In this document: piece after piece, positions 10,296 through 19,480 of the stretch | How positions within the stretch are numbered: the first letter of the stretch is position 1 | How the letters are laid out: the number at the start of each line of letters is the position of its first letter | Assembly: GCA_017643025.1 (NCBI GenBank) | Contig: JAEPOG010000003.1 | Location: forward strand, 1 to 64,000 | Direction: 5' to 3' | Length of the DNA: 64,000 nt | DNA from: Rhizobiaceae bacterium | GTDB taxonomy: Bacteria; Pseudomonadota; Alphaproteobacteria; Rhizobiales; Rhizobiaceae | Notes under the pieces: model-generated | Databases searched by the model: none | Told to the model about the DNA's origin: nothing | The model's input: only the letters and a program-made list of their open reading frames with translations | Program-made: the position numbers and the translations under genes

Positions 10296-11318
10296 TCAGT
10301 TCATCTTGCTGGCGATCCAGTCGTCATAGACGGAAAGCCGGGTGTAGACGCCGTATGCATTGGCGTGGCCGCAGGCCGCACCGGCATCGAGAGGTCCTTC
10401 GCCCCAGCTGACGATGCCGACCTGCACCGGCTTGCCGTCGACCATGGTGAACAAGGGGCCGCCGCTGTCGCCGTTGCAGGCGTCGCGTGCGCCGTCGGCC
10501 TCGCCGGCGCACAGCATGTTGCCGGTCAGCGGGTCGCCCATCGTCGCAGACAGTTGAGTGACGGCGTCCTCGATCGAGGCCTCGCTGTAGCGCATGCGCC
10601 AGACATAGTCGCGCAGGATCAGCCCGATGTCGCGGGCGTAGATTTGCTTGATACCGGTGTTGCATGCTGCATTGGGAAACAGCTTGATTTCGGCTTCCAT
10701 GAGAGCGTTGGGGAAGATGCCGTCTTCCGTCAGGCCCCAGCCGATCACCATCGCGTCACCGCTCTCCACATCCTCGCTGGTCATGGCGATGGTCGGTGCG
10801 TCTGCCGGTTCGGCGAGGCGCAGCAGGCCGATATCGTTGTCGAGGGCGAAAGGATCATAGCCCTCGTGGACAATAACCTCGGCCACCGCGATGCGCTTGC
10901 CTTCGACGAGGTCGGTTGCTCCGGTGAGAACGGTCACCGACTCCGGCGCAATTGCGGCTCCGTCGTGCAGGCAGTGCGCGGCGGTCAGCACCCATTGCGG
11001 CGCGATCAAACTGCCGCCGCAGAACTGCGCGTCGTATTGCGACTCCGGCGAATCGTCCAGCCACTCCGTGGTGAGCAACGCAACCTGGAACGGCCACTCG
11101 TCCTTGTCGGCCTCCCGGCCGCCGATCACGCGATCAGCGGTAGTGCTGTCTGCCGCTTCCATGTCCGCAGCGCGGCGGAGTCCTGGTACGCGCTCCATCG
11201 GCGATGCCTCGGGCCGCGCGCTGTCCTGCGCCACCGACTGCGTCGTCAGCGGCATGCCCAACAGCAGTGTCGCCATGGACACGGCCGCGATGTACTTTCC
11301 GTTTGCAAAAATTCCCAA
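10296..11318 (-). CDS. Secreted trypsin-like serine protease
   Basis: A 340-residue S1-family protease with an N-terminal signal-like hydrophobic stretch (YIAAVSMATLLLGMPLTTQSVA). A zymogen-like activation point DRVIGGREA precedes the catalytic domain, whose triad is His115 (TAAHC), Asp162 (DNDIGLLRL) and Ser285 (GDSGGPLF). The start is TTG at 11318, seven bases after a strong AGGAGG; the longer open frame upstream lacks a better site. It sits divergent to a second secreted protease gene, 288 bp away. The substrate is unknown. Confidence 0.85.
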   Translation of the reverse strand: MGIFANGKYIAAVSMATLLLGMPLTTQSVAQDSARPEASPMERVPGLRRAADMEAADSTTADRVIGGREADKDEWPFQVALLTTEWLDDSPESQYDAQFCGGSLIAPQWVLTAAHCLHDGAAIAPESVTVLTGATDLVEGKRIAVAEVIVHEGYDPFALDNDIGLLRLAEPADAPTIAMTSEDVESGDAMVIGWGLTEDGIFPNALMEAEIKLFPNAACNTGIKQIYARDIGLILRDYVWRMRYSEASIEDAVTQLSATMGDPLTGNMLCAGEADGARDACNGDSGGPLFTMVDGKPVQVGIVSWGEGPLDAGAACGHANAYGVYTRLSVYDDWIASKMN

Positions 11319-11606
11319 AGGTTGTCCTCCTGAGACAAGACGATCCCATGCCGACGCACTGCGACGCGGCTCGATGCAGCGCCATCTAAAGCCCGTAGAT
11401 GACGGTACGGAAGTACTTGTTACGGCGAATGTTGGAATAATTGCGGCACCATCGCACTCCCGACCCGCGATGTACGGCTCCTCACTTGCCAGAGCGGCCG
11501 GCATCCTGTTCGATTGTCCGGCGCAGGGGCTGGGGCAAGTTCACCATTATCTCGACATGTTTTTCGACTGATCTCCGGCACCACACTGACTTTGGGAGTG
11601 TCTGAT

Positions 11607-12662
11607 ATGAAGTTTCTAAATGCTGCGATTCTGGCGCCTGTTGCGCTTGGCATCGCTCTGATTACGGTGCCGGCTTTTTCCGCTGAGGTCTCCGCCGGCA
11701 GCGAAGGAAGCGGCGAGGCTTCGCGAGCGGGGCGCGGGGGCGCCCGCATCGCTGAGCGCGGGTCGCCGATTGCACCGATCGACCTGGACGAACAGGGCGT
11801 GCCGCGCGCGCTCGAACTCGACCGGGACAAGATCGAACGCGGCTTCGACACCATTATCCGCCACAGGGACGGCACCGAGACCGAGCGCGAGGCCAGTGAA
11901 GGGCTGAAGCGGATGCTCGGCGGCGGTCGCACGATGCGCCGCGGAACCGATCCGTCGTTTGCCGAAGGCGGGACCGCCCGCCAGGTGTTCGGCGCCGACG
12001 ACCGCGTGCAGATCACCGATTCCAGTGGTTATCCGTTCCGCACGTTCGGCCTCCTGCAGGGACAGGATGGCGACGGCGGCCTGTTCAATTGCTCGGCTAC
12101 CCTGATTGGGCCGCGTACTCTGCTGACCGCCGCGCACTGCCTCTACAACCACGAGACCGGCTGGCTCGACGATTTCGTGTTCGCACCGGGCCTGCTTTCG
12201 ATGCAGGACGCGCCGCACGGGGTCTACGACTACGAGACCGCCTACATTTTCCGCGGCTATATCGAGAACTACGAGGGCTATTACGGGTCGGTTGTGCCCT
12301 GGGATATCGCGGTCGTGATCCTGCAGTACCCGGTCGGCAACGACCTCGGCTGGATGGGCTATGGCTATGACGACAATCTGGGCAGGTTTGTCGCCAACAT
12401 TATCGGTTATCCCGGCGACATGCCCTCCGGTACGATGTGGGCGGTGAGCTGTGATGTCGCGCCTGAAGCGATGCAGGACATGTATTTCCAGTATCTCTGC
12501 GACACGTACCCGGGGTCGAGCGGCAGCTCCGTATACAAATACAACGCTGCGACTGACGAGCGCGTCATCTACGGCGTGAACGTTGCCGAAAGCCCGTCGG
12601 CCAATACGGCCGTGCGCATCAACCGCATGTACTTCGAGTGGTTGGGCGGCCTGGTCGAATAG
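11607..12662 (+). CDS. Secreted serine protease, V8/trypsin-like
   Basis: A 351-residue exported protein with a signal peptide (MKFLNAAILAPVALGIALITVPAFSA, cleavage near residue 26), a pro-region of about 120 residues and a chymotrypsin-fold domain. The triad is His177 (LLTAAHCLY), Asp233 (WDIAVVILQ) and Ser305 (PGSSGSSVY). The GSSGSS serine loop resembles glutamyl endopeptidase (V8-like) enzymes more than classical trypsin. The ATG at 11607 gives a good signal peptide, so the longer upstream frame is rejected. It is unlike its divergent neighbour in sequence, so this is not a recent duplication. Confidence 0.85.
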   Translation: MKFLNAAILAPVALGIALITVPAFSAEVSAGSEGSGEASRAGRGGARIAERGSPIAPIDLDEQGVPRALELDRDKIERGFDTIIRHRDGTETEREASEGLKRMLGGGRTMRRGTDPSFAEGGTARQVFGADDRVQITDSSGYPFRTFGLLQGQDGDGGLFNCSATLIGPRTLLTAAHCLYNHETGWLDDFVFAPGLLSMQDAPHGVYDYETAYIFRGYIENYEGYYGSVVPWDIAVVILQYPVGNDLGWMGYGYDDNLGRFVANIIGYPGDMPSGTMWAVSCDVAPEAMQDMYFQYLCDTYPGSSGSSVYKYNAATDERVIYGVNVAESPSANTAVRINRMYFEWLGGLVE

Positions 12663-12687
12663 GCGGCCCACTCACAAGGCATTCGGG

Positions 12688-12714
12688 AAGCCCGCGGCTC
12701 AGTCCGCGGGCTTT
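12688..12714 (+). terminator. Intrinsic terminator after second protease gene
   Basis: A perfect 10-base stem, AAGCCCGCGG / CCGCGGGCTT, with a 6-base loop and a short T run, 25 bases after the protease stop. It separates the protease from the downstream MORN-repeat gene. Confidence 0.8.
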
Positions 12715-12800
12715 CTGATTCTCGGCGCAAGCCGTTTGCGGCTATTGAAAGCAGCCGGGTCGGCTGATTTACTCGTCTCTCCGTGGTTTGGGGGGTTGGG

Positions 12801-14594
12801 ATGCGCGTTTCTGTGGGGTTGTCGCTGGCAAGCGCGTTGGCGCTGGCGCTCTTTTCGACGAGTCTCGCAAGCGCGGAGCCCGACGAAAGCCCCGTGTTCG
12901 CCGAGCGGATGCACGTCATCTACGATCCGGACACACGATCCGTGAGCCGGGCCAATGTGCGCATCGTCGATCCGCACCCTGAAAAGAACCTCGAATTCGT
13001 GTGGGAGCCCGCCCGCGGCAATTTCCCCGGCCTCGATCCCGAAACAGGCCTGGCCGAGGGCGAAGGCAAGCTGGTCTGGCGCGTCAGGGGTTCGGCGAAT
13101 TACGACCCGCTCACCGTCTACAGCACATTCGAAGGCACGCTGGTCGCTGGCGTACCGCATGGCCAGGGGCGCCTTGAAATACGAACCGGCGAATTGCTTG
13201 AGGGCGAGTGGCTGGGCGGTCGCCTGGAGGGCAGCGGTTCTTACCGCGATGCCGGCGGCAATCACTACGAAGGCGAATTCCGCGCCGGCAAGCCGCATGG
13301 CGTGGGAATCTACCGCAGCCGGGACGGCTCGATCTACGACGGGCCATTTGTAGCCGGGCTTCGCCACGGGACGGCGACGGTGCGCCTGCCGGGCGGCACC
13401 GTGTACGAGTCCCGGTGGGTGAACGGCCGGGAGGTCGGAAGCGACAGGCCGGACGTGATGGCGGACGCCTTGATCGGCGGTCTGTTGCCGGCACAAAGCG
13501 GCGGCGACGCCGGCAAGACGGAATTCTCGGTCGTTGTCGATCAACGCATGACGGCCCAGCAGGAGGTTCAGTACCAGCATCTGGTGCGCGACGAAGACGT
13601 CGCCATCTACCCTGTCAGCAAGCTCTACAACGACGCCTGGAACGGCACCGGCTCGCTCCCACAGGAGTTCGAAGCCTATTGGGCCGACTGGGAAAACGCA
13701 TTCGCTTTCGTCGAGGCCGAACTGGCCACAACGGATGGCTCGAAGGTCCGGCTGGATTCTCTGGCGATCGAGGTTTCATCCAGCGATGCCTATCGCAAGC
13801 CGATGCTGACCTATGCCGAACATCTCGGCTGTGTCGGCTTCAGGCCTGATTTCGAACTGCGGAACCATGGCTGGGGCGCGGTCCGTAACCCGCGTATCTC
13901 GGTCAGCTTCGCCAACCCGGACACGCCGGGCAGCCAGTCGCGCGCTTTCGACCTGTCGGTTGACGGCTTTTCGGACGGCACCGACGTCTCGGTGCTCGCC
14001 GCCCTGCAACAGGCCGGCGTTGATACCGAAGCTCTTTCGTCGCGCAAGTTCCAGTGTTCGTCCGTCGACCGCATGCCGTCATGCGTGCAGGACGTTCTCA
14101 ACACAGTGGAGTTCGGCGAGCTGGAAGGCCATGTCGGGCTCTCGACGGATTTGTTCTTCCATACGTTGCTGACCAACGCCAACGGTCAGATCGACTATGA
14201 GTGGGCGGACGACGCCGGCAATGTCTTCAGCGTCAGCGAACCCTTCACCGCGCAGATATCGCTGGCCGTCATCGAGGTCGACAGGCCGATGGCCGAGCAG
14301 GGCGATGCGGGCTTCCTGCCTCCCGCAGCACGGCGCTATGTCGATATCCGCCTGCCGGTCGGCGAGAAAGACTACTTGATCGACATTCCCTTCCGCGGCA
14401 ATCCAAACATCGACAGCTACACCGCGCGGCTGAAGATTTCCTCGGAGATGAGTTCGCTGCACCGTTTCCGGACAAGCGCCCGCTTCGCCGACGGCAGCGT
14501 GCGCTACTCCAAGCCGCTGACGCTGTTCTACTTCAAGCCGCGCACGCCGGAATTCATGAGCCAGCTCGACAATATGGAGTGTACGCTCTACTGA
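12801..14594 (+). CDS. Exported MORN-repeat protein of unknown role
   Basis: A 597-residue protein with a signal peptide (MRVSVGLSLASALALALFSTSLASA). A run of about four MORN-type repeats follows at roughly residues 110-215 (FEGTLVAGVPHGQGRLE, LEGEWLGGRLEGSGSY, YEGEFRAGKPHGVGIYR, YDGPFVAGLRHGTATVR). The C-terminal 370 residues are predicted extracytoplasmic and match no family I can name. MORN repeats usually serve as binding or scaffold modules. The ATG at 12801 follows a G-rich ribosome site and opens the signal peptide. It is separated from the protease gene by a terminator, so joint function is only suggested by position. Confidence 0.7.
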   Translation: MRVSVGLSLASALALALFSTSLASAEPDESPVFAERMHVIYDPDTRSVSRANVRIVDPHPEKNLEFVWEPARGNFPGLDPETGLAEGEGKLVWRVRGSANYDPLTVYSTFEGTLVAGVPHGQGRLEIRTGELLEGEWLGGRLEGSGSYRDAGGNHYEGEFRAGKPHGVGIYRSRDGSIYDGPFVAGLRHGTATVRLPGGTVYESRWVNGREVGSDRPDVMADALIGGLLPAQSGGDAGKTEFSVVVDQRMTAQQEVQYQHLVRDEDVAIYPVSKLYNDAWNGTGSLPQEFEAYWADWENAFAFVEAELATTDGSKVRLDSLAIEVSSSDAYRKPMLTYAEHLGCVGFRPDFELRNHGWGAVRNPRISVSFANPDTPGSQSRAFDLSVDGFSDGTDVSVLAALQQAGVDTEALSSRKFQCSSVDRMPSCVQDVLNTVEFGELEGHVGLSTDLFFHTLLTNANGQIDYEWADDAGNVFSVSEPFTAQISLAVIEVDRPMAEQGDAGFLPPAARRYVDIRLPVGEKDYLIDIPFRGNPNIDSYTARLKISSEMSSLHRFRTSARFADGSVRYSKPLTLFYFKPRTPEFMSQLDNMECTLY

Positions 14595-14597
14595 CGG

Positions 14598-15551
14598 CTA
14601 CGCCGCCAGCCGCGATTTCGCGGCGTCGTATTCGCGTGCCAGGCGGTCTACGAGATTCCCGGCGCCGATCACGTCGGTGACCGCGCCGATTCCCTGGCCG
14701 CAGCCCCAGATGTCTTTCCACGCCTTGGTGGAGCCCGACGAGAAATCCATCTTCGAAGGGTCCGAGACGGGCAGATTGTCCGGGTCCATCCCCTGCGCGA
14801 CAACCGAGCCCTTCAGGTAATTGCCGTGCACCCCTGTAAAGAGGTTCGAGTAGACGATGTCGGCAGCCTTTGATTCCACGATCATCTGCTTGTAGCCGTC
14901 CGTGGCACGCGCTTCCCGCGTGGCGATGAAGGGCGAGCCGATATAGGCAAGGTCGGCTCCCATGGCCTGCGCAGCCAGCACCGCGCCGCCATTGGCGATG
15001 GCGCCGGACAGGAGCAGCGGACCGTCGAACCACTGGCGAATTTCCTGGATGAGGGCGAAGGGCGACAGCGTACCGGCATGGCCGCCGGCGCCGCTCGCCA
15101 CCGCGATCAGGCCGTCGGCGCCCTTCTCGATCGCCTTGCGAGCATGCCGGTCGTGGATGATGTCGTGCAGCACGATCCCGCCATAGGAATGAACAGCGTC
15201 GTAGACCTCAGGTACCGCGCCGAGCGACGTGATCACGATCGGCACCTTGTATTTCACGCAGTCGGCGAGGTCCTGTTGCAGCCGGGCATTCGTCCGGTGG
15301 ACGATCTGGTTGACCGCGAAGGGCGCTGCCGGGCGTTCGGGATTGGCGGCGTTGTGGGCAGCCAGTGTCTCGGTGATTTCTGCGAGCCACTCGTCGAGCT
15401 GTTCCTGCGGCCGCGCGTTGAGTGCAGGGAACGAGCCGACGATGCCGGCCTTGCATTGCGCCAGCACCAGCGGCGGATGTGAGATGATGAACAGGGGCGC
15501 GCCCACGACCGGGATGCGGAGGTTCCGCTTCAGAATGTCGGGCAGCGCCAT
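14598..15551 (-). CDS. NAD(P)H-dependent flavin oxidoreductase, nitronate monooxygenase-like
   Basis: A 317-residue TIM-barrel FMN enzyme of the 2-nitropropane dioxygenase family (PVVGAPLFIISHPPLVLAQCKAGIVGSFPALNARP at the N-terminus; GADGLIAVASGAGGHAGTLSPFALIQEI; GADLAYIGSPFIATREA). Characterised members oxidise nitronates or act as quinone reductases; the exact substrate cannot be read. GGAGGGG precedes the ATG. A MerR-type operator copy lies 18 bases upstream of the start, matching the one before the acyl-CoA dehydrogenase at 30934, so it probably belongs to the same fatty-acid or branched-chain acid regulon (inference). Confidence 0.88.
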   Translation of the reverse strand: MALPDILKRNLRIPVVGAPLFIISHPPLVLAQCKAGIVGSFPALNARPQEQLDEWLAEITETLAAHNAANPERPAAPFAVNQIVHRTNARLQQDLADCVKYKVPIVITSLGAVPEVYDAVHSYGGIVLHDIIHDRHARKAIEKGADGLIAVASGAGGHAGTLSPFALIQEIRQWFDGPLLLSGAIANGGAVLAAQAMGADLAYIGSPFIATREARATDGYKQMIVESKAADIVYSNLFTGVHGNYLKGSVVAQGMDPDNLPVSDPSKMDFSSGSTKAWKDIWGCGQGIGAVTDVIGAGNLVDRLAREYDAAKSRLAA

Positions 15552-15568
15552 GTTTCCCCTCCGCGTTG

Positions 15569-15588
15569 TTTGACGTGTGCGTAAACGT
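15569..15588 (-). promoter_or_regulatory. MerR-type operator upstream of nitronate monooxygenase-like gene
   Basis: Read on the minus strand, the 20 bases ACGTTTACGCACACGTCAAA differ at one position from the operator core before the acyl-CoA dehydrogenase gene (ACGTTTACGCAAACGTCAAA). It lies only a few bases upstream of the ribosome binding site, so the geometry differs from the stretched-spacer promoter at 30827. Binding here might repress rather than activate (inference). Confidence 0.6.
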
Positions 15589-15724
15589 AACTGCTTCTAA
15601 GCAGATCGGCATTGCAGGGGCAATCCTGCTGTTGCGCCGCCGCAGTGCGTTCAACCGAGATTGATTGCCGGCGCACCACGGTTTAACGATTGCGGCACGG
15701 AGGCGGCCAGCGAGGCAAATCAGG

Positions 15725-16741
15725 TTGGATTCGATCGAAAGGGCGATCAGGGACGCCCTCGCGAAAGGCGACGCGAGCAACCGCGCTTATCGTGAGAGGG
15801 TCTACCGTTCCGTTCTGGCTGCGCTGGATCGCGCAAATGCATCCAATCCCGACCTCACGCTCGATATGATCGAGCGCCGGCAGAACGCGCTCAAGGCCCA
15901 CATCACCGCGATCGAGCGCGAATACGTGCCCGCGGTCGAGCCCGTGGTGGAAGCACCAGCCGCCGCGCCTGACCCGGCTGCGGCGCCCCTGCCCGAACCC
16001 CGCATCGACAGGCCCATTCGCAACGAGCCTGCGCCCGCCCGCTTCGCCGAAGAGGAGCGTATCGGCGCGACCGCGGAGGATCGCCTTGCCCCGGAGGGCG
16101 ACGAACCATCCGGCCGCAAGCGGCCTTACGCCGCCATGTTCGTCGCCGTGACATTCGTTGCCGCGCTTGCCATCGGCGCCTGGTGGGCGAGCGAAACCGG
16201 CCTGTTCGGTCAGCCGGATACGTCCTCGCCCAATCCGCCCGCAGAGGTCGAGGCGGAGGAGTTCGACCCCGGTGGGCCGCCACCGCTCGGCCCCGCCGAG
16301 GGGGGTCAGCCGCGCGACTGGGTGACGCTGTTTTCGCCTGCCGACCCATCCACCGTCGTCGCGCCGACCGGGGCAACCGCGACGGTCGGCGAGGATGATG
16401 CGGGCGCCTATCTGGAGATACGCTCCGGGGGAGAAGCCGTTTTGTTCGACGTTCCGGCCGCTGTCCTGCAGTCGCTCGCCGGTGGCGGTGCGGTGTTCGA
16501 CGTGGTGGCTCGTTCCGAGGAGGGTGATGAGACGCAGATTTCCGTGAGCTGCAATTTTGGCGAACTCGGCGATTGCGGACGCAAGCGCTACCTCGTCGGC
16601 TACGAAATCGCCGACTACCTGTTCGACATTGAGATGCCGCGCGGCTCGCCGGGGACTTCGGGCACGATAGCCATCGTACCGGACGTTTCCGGCGGCAAGC
16701 GAGCGCTGCATGTTTTCGAGATCCGCGTCGCCGCGCAGTGA
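15725..16741 (+). CDS. Membrane-anchored protein of unknown function
   Basis: About 338 residues. The N-terminal 75 residues are helical and charged (LDSIERAIRDALAKGDASNRAYRERVYRSVLAALDRA). A Pro/Ala-rich linker follows, then one membrane segment (YAAMFVAVTFVAALAIGAWWA, around 135-157), and a beta-rich outer domain with paired cysteines (SVSCNFGELGDCGRKRY). I do not recognise the family. The start is uncertain: TTG at 15725 is used because the helix begins there and CAGG precedes it, but a TTG at 15665 is also in frame. It converges with the DNA ligase gene. Confidence 0.6.
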   Translation: MDSIERAIRDALAKGDASNRAYRERVYRSVLAALDRANASNPDLTLDMIERRQNALKAHITAIEREYVPAVEPVVEAPAAAPDPAAAPLPEPRIDRPIRNEPAPARFAEEERIGATAEDRLAPEGDEPSGRKRPYAAMFVAVTFVAALAIGAWWASETGLFGQPDTSSPNPPAEVEAEEFDPGGPPPLGPAEGGQPRDWVTLFSPADPSTVVAPTGATATVGEDDAGAYLEIRSGGEAVLFDVPAAVLQSLAGGGAVFDVVARSEEGDETQISVSCNFGELGDCGRKRYLVGYEIADYLFDIEMPRGSPGTSGTIAIVPDVSGGKRALHVFEIRVAAQ

Positions 16742-16747
16742 GGCTGC

Positions 16748-18343
16748 CTAGCCGTTGAGCATCGCCGTCAGCGTCTCCAGCCTGTCGGCCTCGCCTGCTG
16801 GCTTGTCCCATCGAAGCCGCGAGATTCTAGGAAAACGCATCGCCACGCCCGACTTGTGGCGCGTCGACCGGTTGAGACCCTCGAATGCGACTTCCAGCAC
16901 CAACCCGTGGCCGGGTTCGGCGCGCACCGAACGCACGGGACCGAACCGCTCCAGCGTGTTGTCGCGGACATATTTGTCGAGCTGCTTCAGCTCCTCGTCG
17001 GTGAATCCGAAATAGGCCTTGCCGACCGGCACCAGCTCCGGGTTCTCCTCAGGCCCGGTCCAGACGCCGAACGTGTAGTCGGAATAGAAGCTCGAACGCT
17101 TGCCGTGACCGCGCTGGGCGTACATCAGCACGGCGTCGATCAGATGCGGGTCGCGCTTCCATTTGAACCACGGTCCCTTGGGCCGGCCGGCGACATAGGG
17201 CGCGTCCCAGCGCTTCAGCATGATGCCTTCGATCACCGAATGCGGTGGCGACTGACGCAGCCGCTCCAGCTCGTCGAAGTCGCTGAACGGCACCAGCGGC
17301 GACAGGTCGAAGCGCGCAGGGTTCAGCCCTTCGATGAATGACGCCAGCCGCTCCCGGCGCTCCCTGAAGGGCAGCGGGCGCAGGTCGTCGCCACCCTCCT
17401 GCAGCAGGTCGTAGCAGCGCGCGAAGGCTGGATAGCGCTCCAGCATTTTCGCCGACACCGTCTTGCGGTTGAGCCGCTGCTGCAGGTCGGAGAAGCTGCC
17501 GGTTTCCTCCGGCGGCGTGCCGACCAGCAACTCCCCGTCGAGGCTGCCCTCGAAATCGATGGCGTCAAGCAGGTCGGGGAAGGCGCCCGACACATCGTCG
17601 CCGGTGCGCGAATAGATGCGCCGCGTGCCGCCCTCCGACGTTATCTGCACGCGGATGCCGTCCCACTTCCACTCCGCCGCGTAGTCGGCGGGATCGAGCT
17701 TGTCGCGGTCGGGATCGCCGAGAGGATTGGCGAGCATGACAGGCCGGAACAGCGCCTGAGCCGTGTGCCGGGGTTTCTCCGCTGTGCCCTCCAGCCAGGC
17801 GAACAGGCCTTCATAGGGCGGCTCCAGCCCGTGCCACAGTTCCTCGATCTCGGTCACCTCCGTGCCGCCGAAATCGGCCAGCGCCTGTTTCGCCAATCGC
17901 GCCGAAACCCCGATGCGCAGCCCGCCGGTGACGAGTTTGATCACGGCGAAGCGCGCCGGAATGTCCAGCCTGTCGAGCAACTCGGTCAGGATCGCCGGCG
18001 CGTCCGAACGGCTGGCCGTGGAGAGCATGTCGACCACCGCCGACAGGCTCGGCTCGTTGCCGCTCTCGCCGTGCCCCGGCCACACCAGCGACAGCGTTTC
18101 GGCAAGATCGCCGACATAGTCGTAGGAATAGGCGAAGAGCACAGGGTCGATGCGCTCCGCGCCCAGCGCCCGCAGCGCGCCGGGCTTCACGCTGGCGAAG
18201 GAGAGGCTGCCGGTCAGTGCGGCCAGCGCATGGCCACGGTCGGGGTCGGGCGCGGCGCGAAAATAGTCCGCCATCAGCTTCAGCTTGGCGTTGCGCGATG
18301 ACGTCAGCACCAGCCGGTCGAGGAGTTCGGCGAAGCGGCGCAT
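16748..18343 (-). CDS. ATP-dependent DNA ligase, LigC-type (ligase-associated repair set)
   Basis: A 531-residue ligase. The adenylation motif KxDG is EWKWDGIRVQI, with the AMP-accepting lysine at 226, preceded by an N-terminal DNA-binding domain and followed by an OB-fold domain (PKGPWFKWKRDP, then ALVLEVAFEGLNRSTRHKSGVAMRFPRI). It belongs to the bacterial ligases implicated in cisplatin or crosslink damage response, which are encoded with an exonuclease, helicase and phosphoesterase, as here. Its ATG overlaps the exonuclease stop by one base (TGATG), so the two are translationally coupled. Confidence 0.93.
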   Translation of the reverse strand: MRRFAELLDRLVLTSSRNAKLKLMADYFRAAPDPDRGHALAALTGSLSFASVKPGALRALGAERIDPVLFAYSYDYVGDLAETLSLVWPGHGESGNEPSLSAVVDMLSTASRSDAPAILTELLDRLDIPARFAVIKLVTGGLRIGVSARLAKQALADFGGTEVTEIEELWHGLEPPYEGLFAWLEGTAEKPRHTAQALFRPVMLANPLGDPDRDKLDPADYAAEWKWDGIRVQITSEGGTRRIYSRTGDDVSGAFPDLLDAIDFEGSLDGELLVGTPPEETGSFSDLQQRLNRKTVSAKMLERYPAFARCYDLLQEGGDDLRPLPFRERRERLASFIEGLNPARFDLSPLVPFSDFDELERLRQSPPHSVIEGIMLKRWDAPYVAGRPKGPWFKWKRDPHLIDAVLMYAQRGHGKRSSFYSDYTFGVWTGPEENPELVPVGKAYFGFTDEELKQLDKYVRDNTLERFGPVRSVRAEPGHGLVLEVAFEGLNRSTRHKSGVAMRFPRISRLRWDKPAGEADRLETLTAMLNG

Positions 18344-19353
18344 CAGTCGCCCTCGTCCTCATAGCCGACGAGGTGTAGCGGCCGCGCCGCGATCCCGTTG
18401 ATCTCGCACCAACGCACGAGGGCCTCCTCGCGGCCATGCGTGACCCAGACCTCGCCGGCACCGGTGTCGGAAATGGTCTGCGTGAGTTCGTCCCAGTCGC
18501 CATGGTCGGAGATGATCAGCGGCAGTTCGACGCCGCGCTGCTTTGCTCGCTGGCGGATGCGCATCCAGCCTGACGCGAAGCTCGACACCGGGTCGGCGAA
18601 GCGCCGCGCCCAGCGGTCGGCAAATGCCGAAGGCGGCCCGACGACGATCTCTCCGGCGAAATCGCCCTTGCCGCCCTTACCGAGCGTCGCCGGCTCCAGC
18701 GGACCGAGATCGACGCCCTGACCCTCGTAATAGGCGCACAGCTTTTCGAGCGCGCCGTGGATGAAGATGGGTTTCTCATAGCCGCGCTCGCGCAGTAGGC
18801 GGATCAGCCGCTGCGCCTTACCGAGCGCATAAGCGCCGACCAAATGCGTCCGCTCCGGAAAGGCGGCGAGCGAAGCGAGCAGCCGGTCGATCTCGCGGGC
18901 CGCGTCGGGATGGCGGAAGACAGGCAGGCCGAAAGTCGCCTCGGTGATGAACACGTCGCAGGGTACGGCTTCGAACGGCGTCACGGTCGTGTCGGCGTGG
19001 CGCTTGTAGTCGCCCGAGGCGACGATCCGGATGCCGCCGGCCTCCACCGCGATCTGCGCCGATCCCAGCACATGACCGGCGGGATGGAACGACACACGCG
19101 CCTCGCCGATCGCGATCTGCTGGCCGTAGCCGATCGTCTGGCCGGTGCTGGCAAAGCCTTCGCCATAACGCAGCTTCATGATGTCGAGCGTCTGCCGCGT
19201 CGCCAGCACGCTCTCATGCCCGGCGCGCGCATGGTCGGAATGGCCGTGCGTGATCAGCGCGCGCTTCACCGGCCGCACCGGATCGATGAAGAAATCGCCA
19301 GCCGGCGAGTACAGGCCCTCAGGCCTTGTGTGCAGAAGCTGCTCTGGTCGCAT
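18343..19353 (-). CDS. Ligase-associated DNA exonuclease (metallo-beta-lactamase/CPSF fold)
   Basis: A 336-residue metallo-beta-lactamase-fold nuclease related to SNM1/CPSF enzymes. The zinc motif is ITHGHSDHARAGHE near residue 40; GHVLGSAQI and SGDYKRHAD follow, then the C-terminal beta-CASP part (VWVTHGREEAL). It is expected to trim DNA ends for the adjoining ligase. The start MRPEQLLHTRPEGLY at 19353 gives the usual length; GTG 19422 and ATG 19371 are also in frame but have no better ribosome site. It diverges from the TPR-methyltransferase gene. Confidence 0.88.
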   Translation of the reverse strand: MRPEQLLHTRPEGLYSPAGDFFIDPVRPVKRALITHGHSDHARAGHESVLATRQTLDIMKLRYGEGFASTGQTIGYGQQIAIGEARVSFHPAGHVLGSAQIAVEAGGIRIVASGDYKRHADTTVTPFEAVPCDVFITEATFGLPVFRHPDAAREIDRLLASLAAFPERTHLVGAYALGKAQRLIRLLRERGYEKPIFIHGALEKLCAYYEGQGVDLGPLEPATLGKGGKGDFAGEIVVGPPSAFADRWARRFADPVSSFASGWMRIRQRAKQRGVELPLIISDHGDWDELTQTISDTGAGEVWVTHGREEALVRWCEINGIAARPLHLVGYEDEGD

Positions 19354-19480
19354 GGCCTGAAGATAGTCCATTGCCGCCGCCGTGGAAGCTGTTGACGCAA
19401 TACGCGGAATCTCTCTTGCCACTTTGGCGGGCTCGGTGGATAAGCGCGCGCCCGGGTCCCGGGTTTCTGGAACCGTTCAC

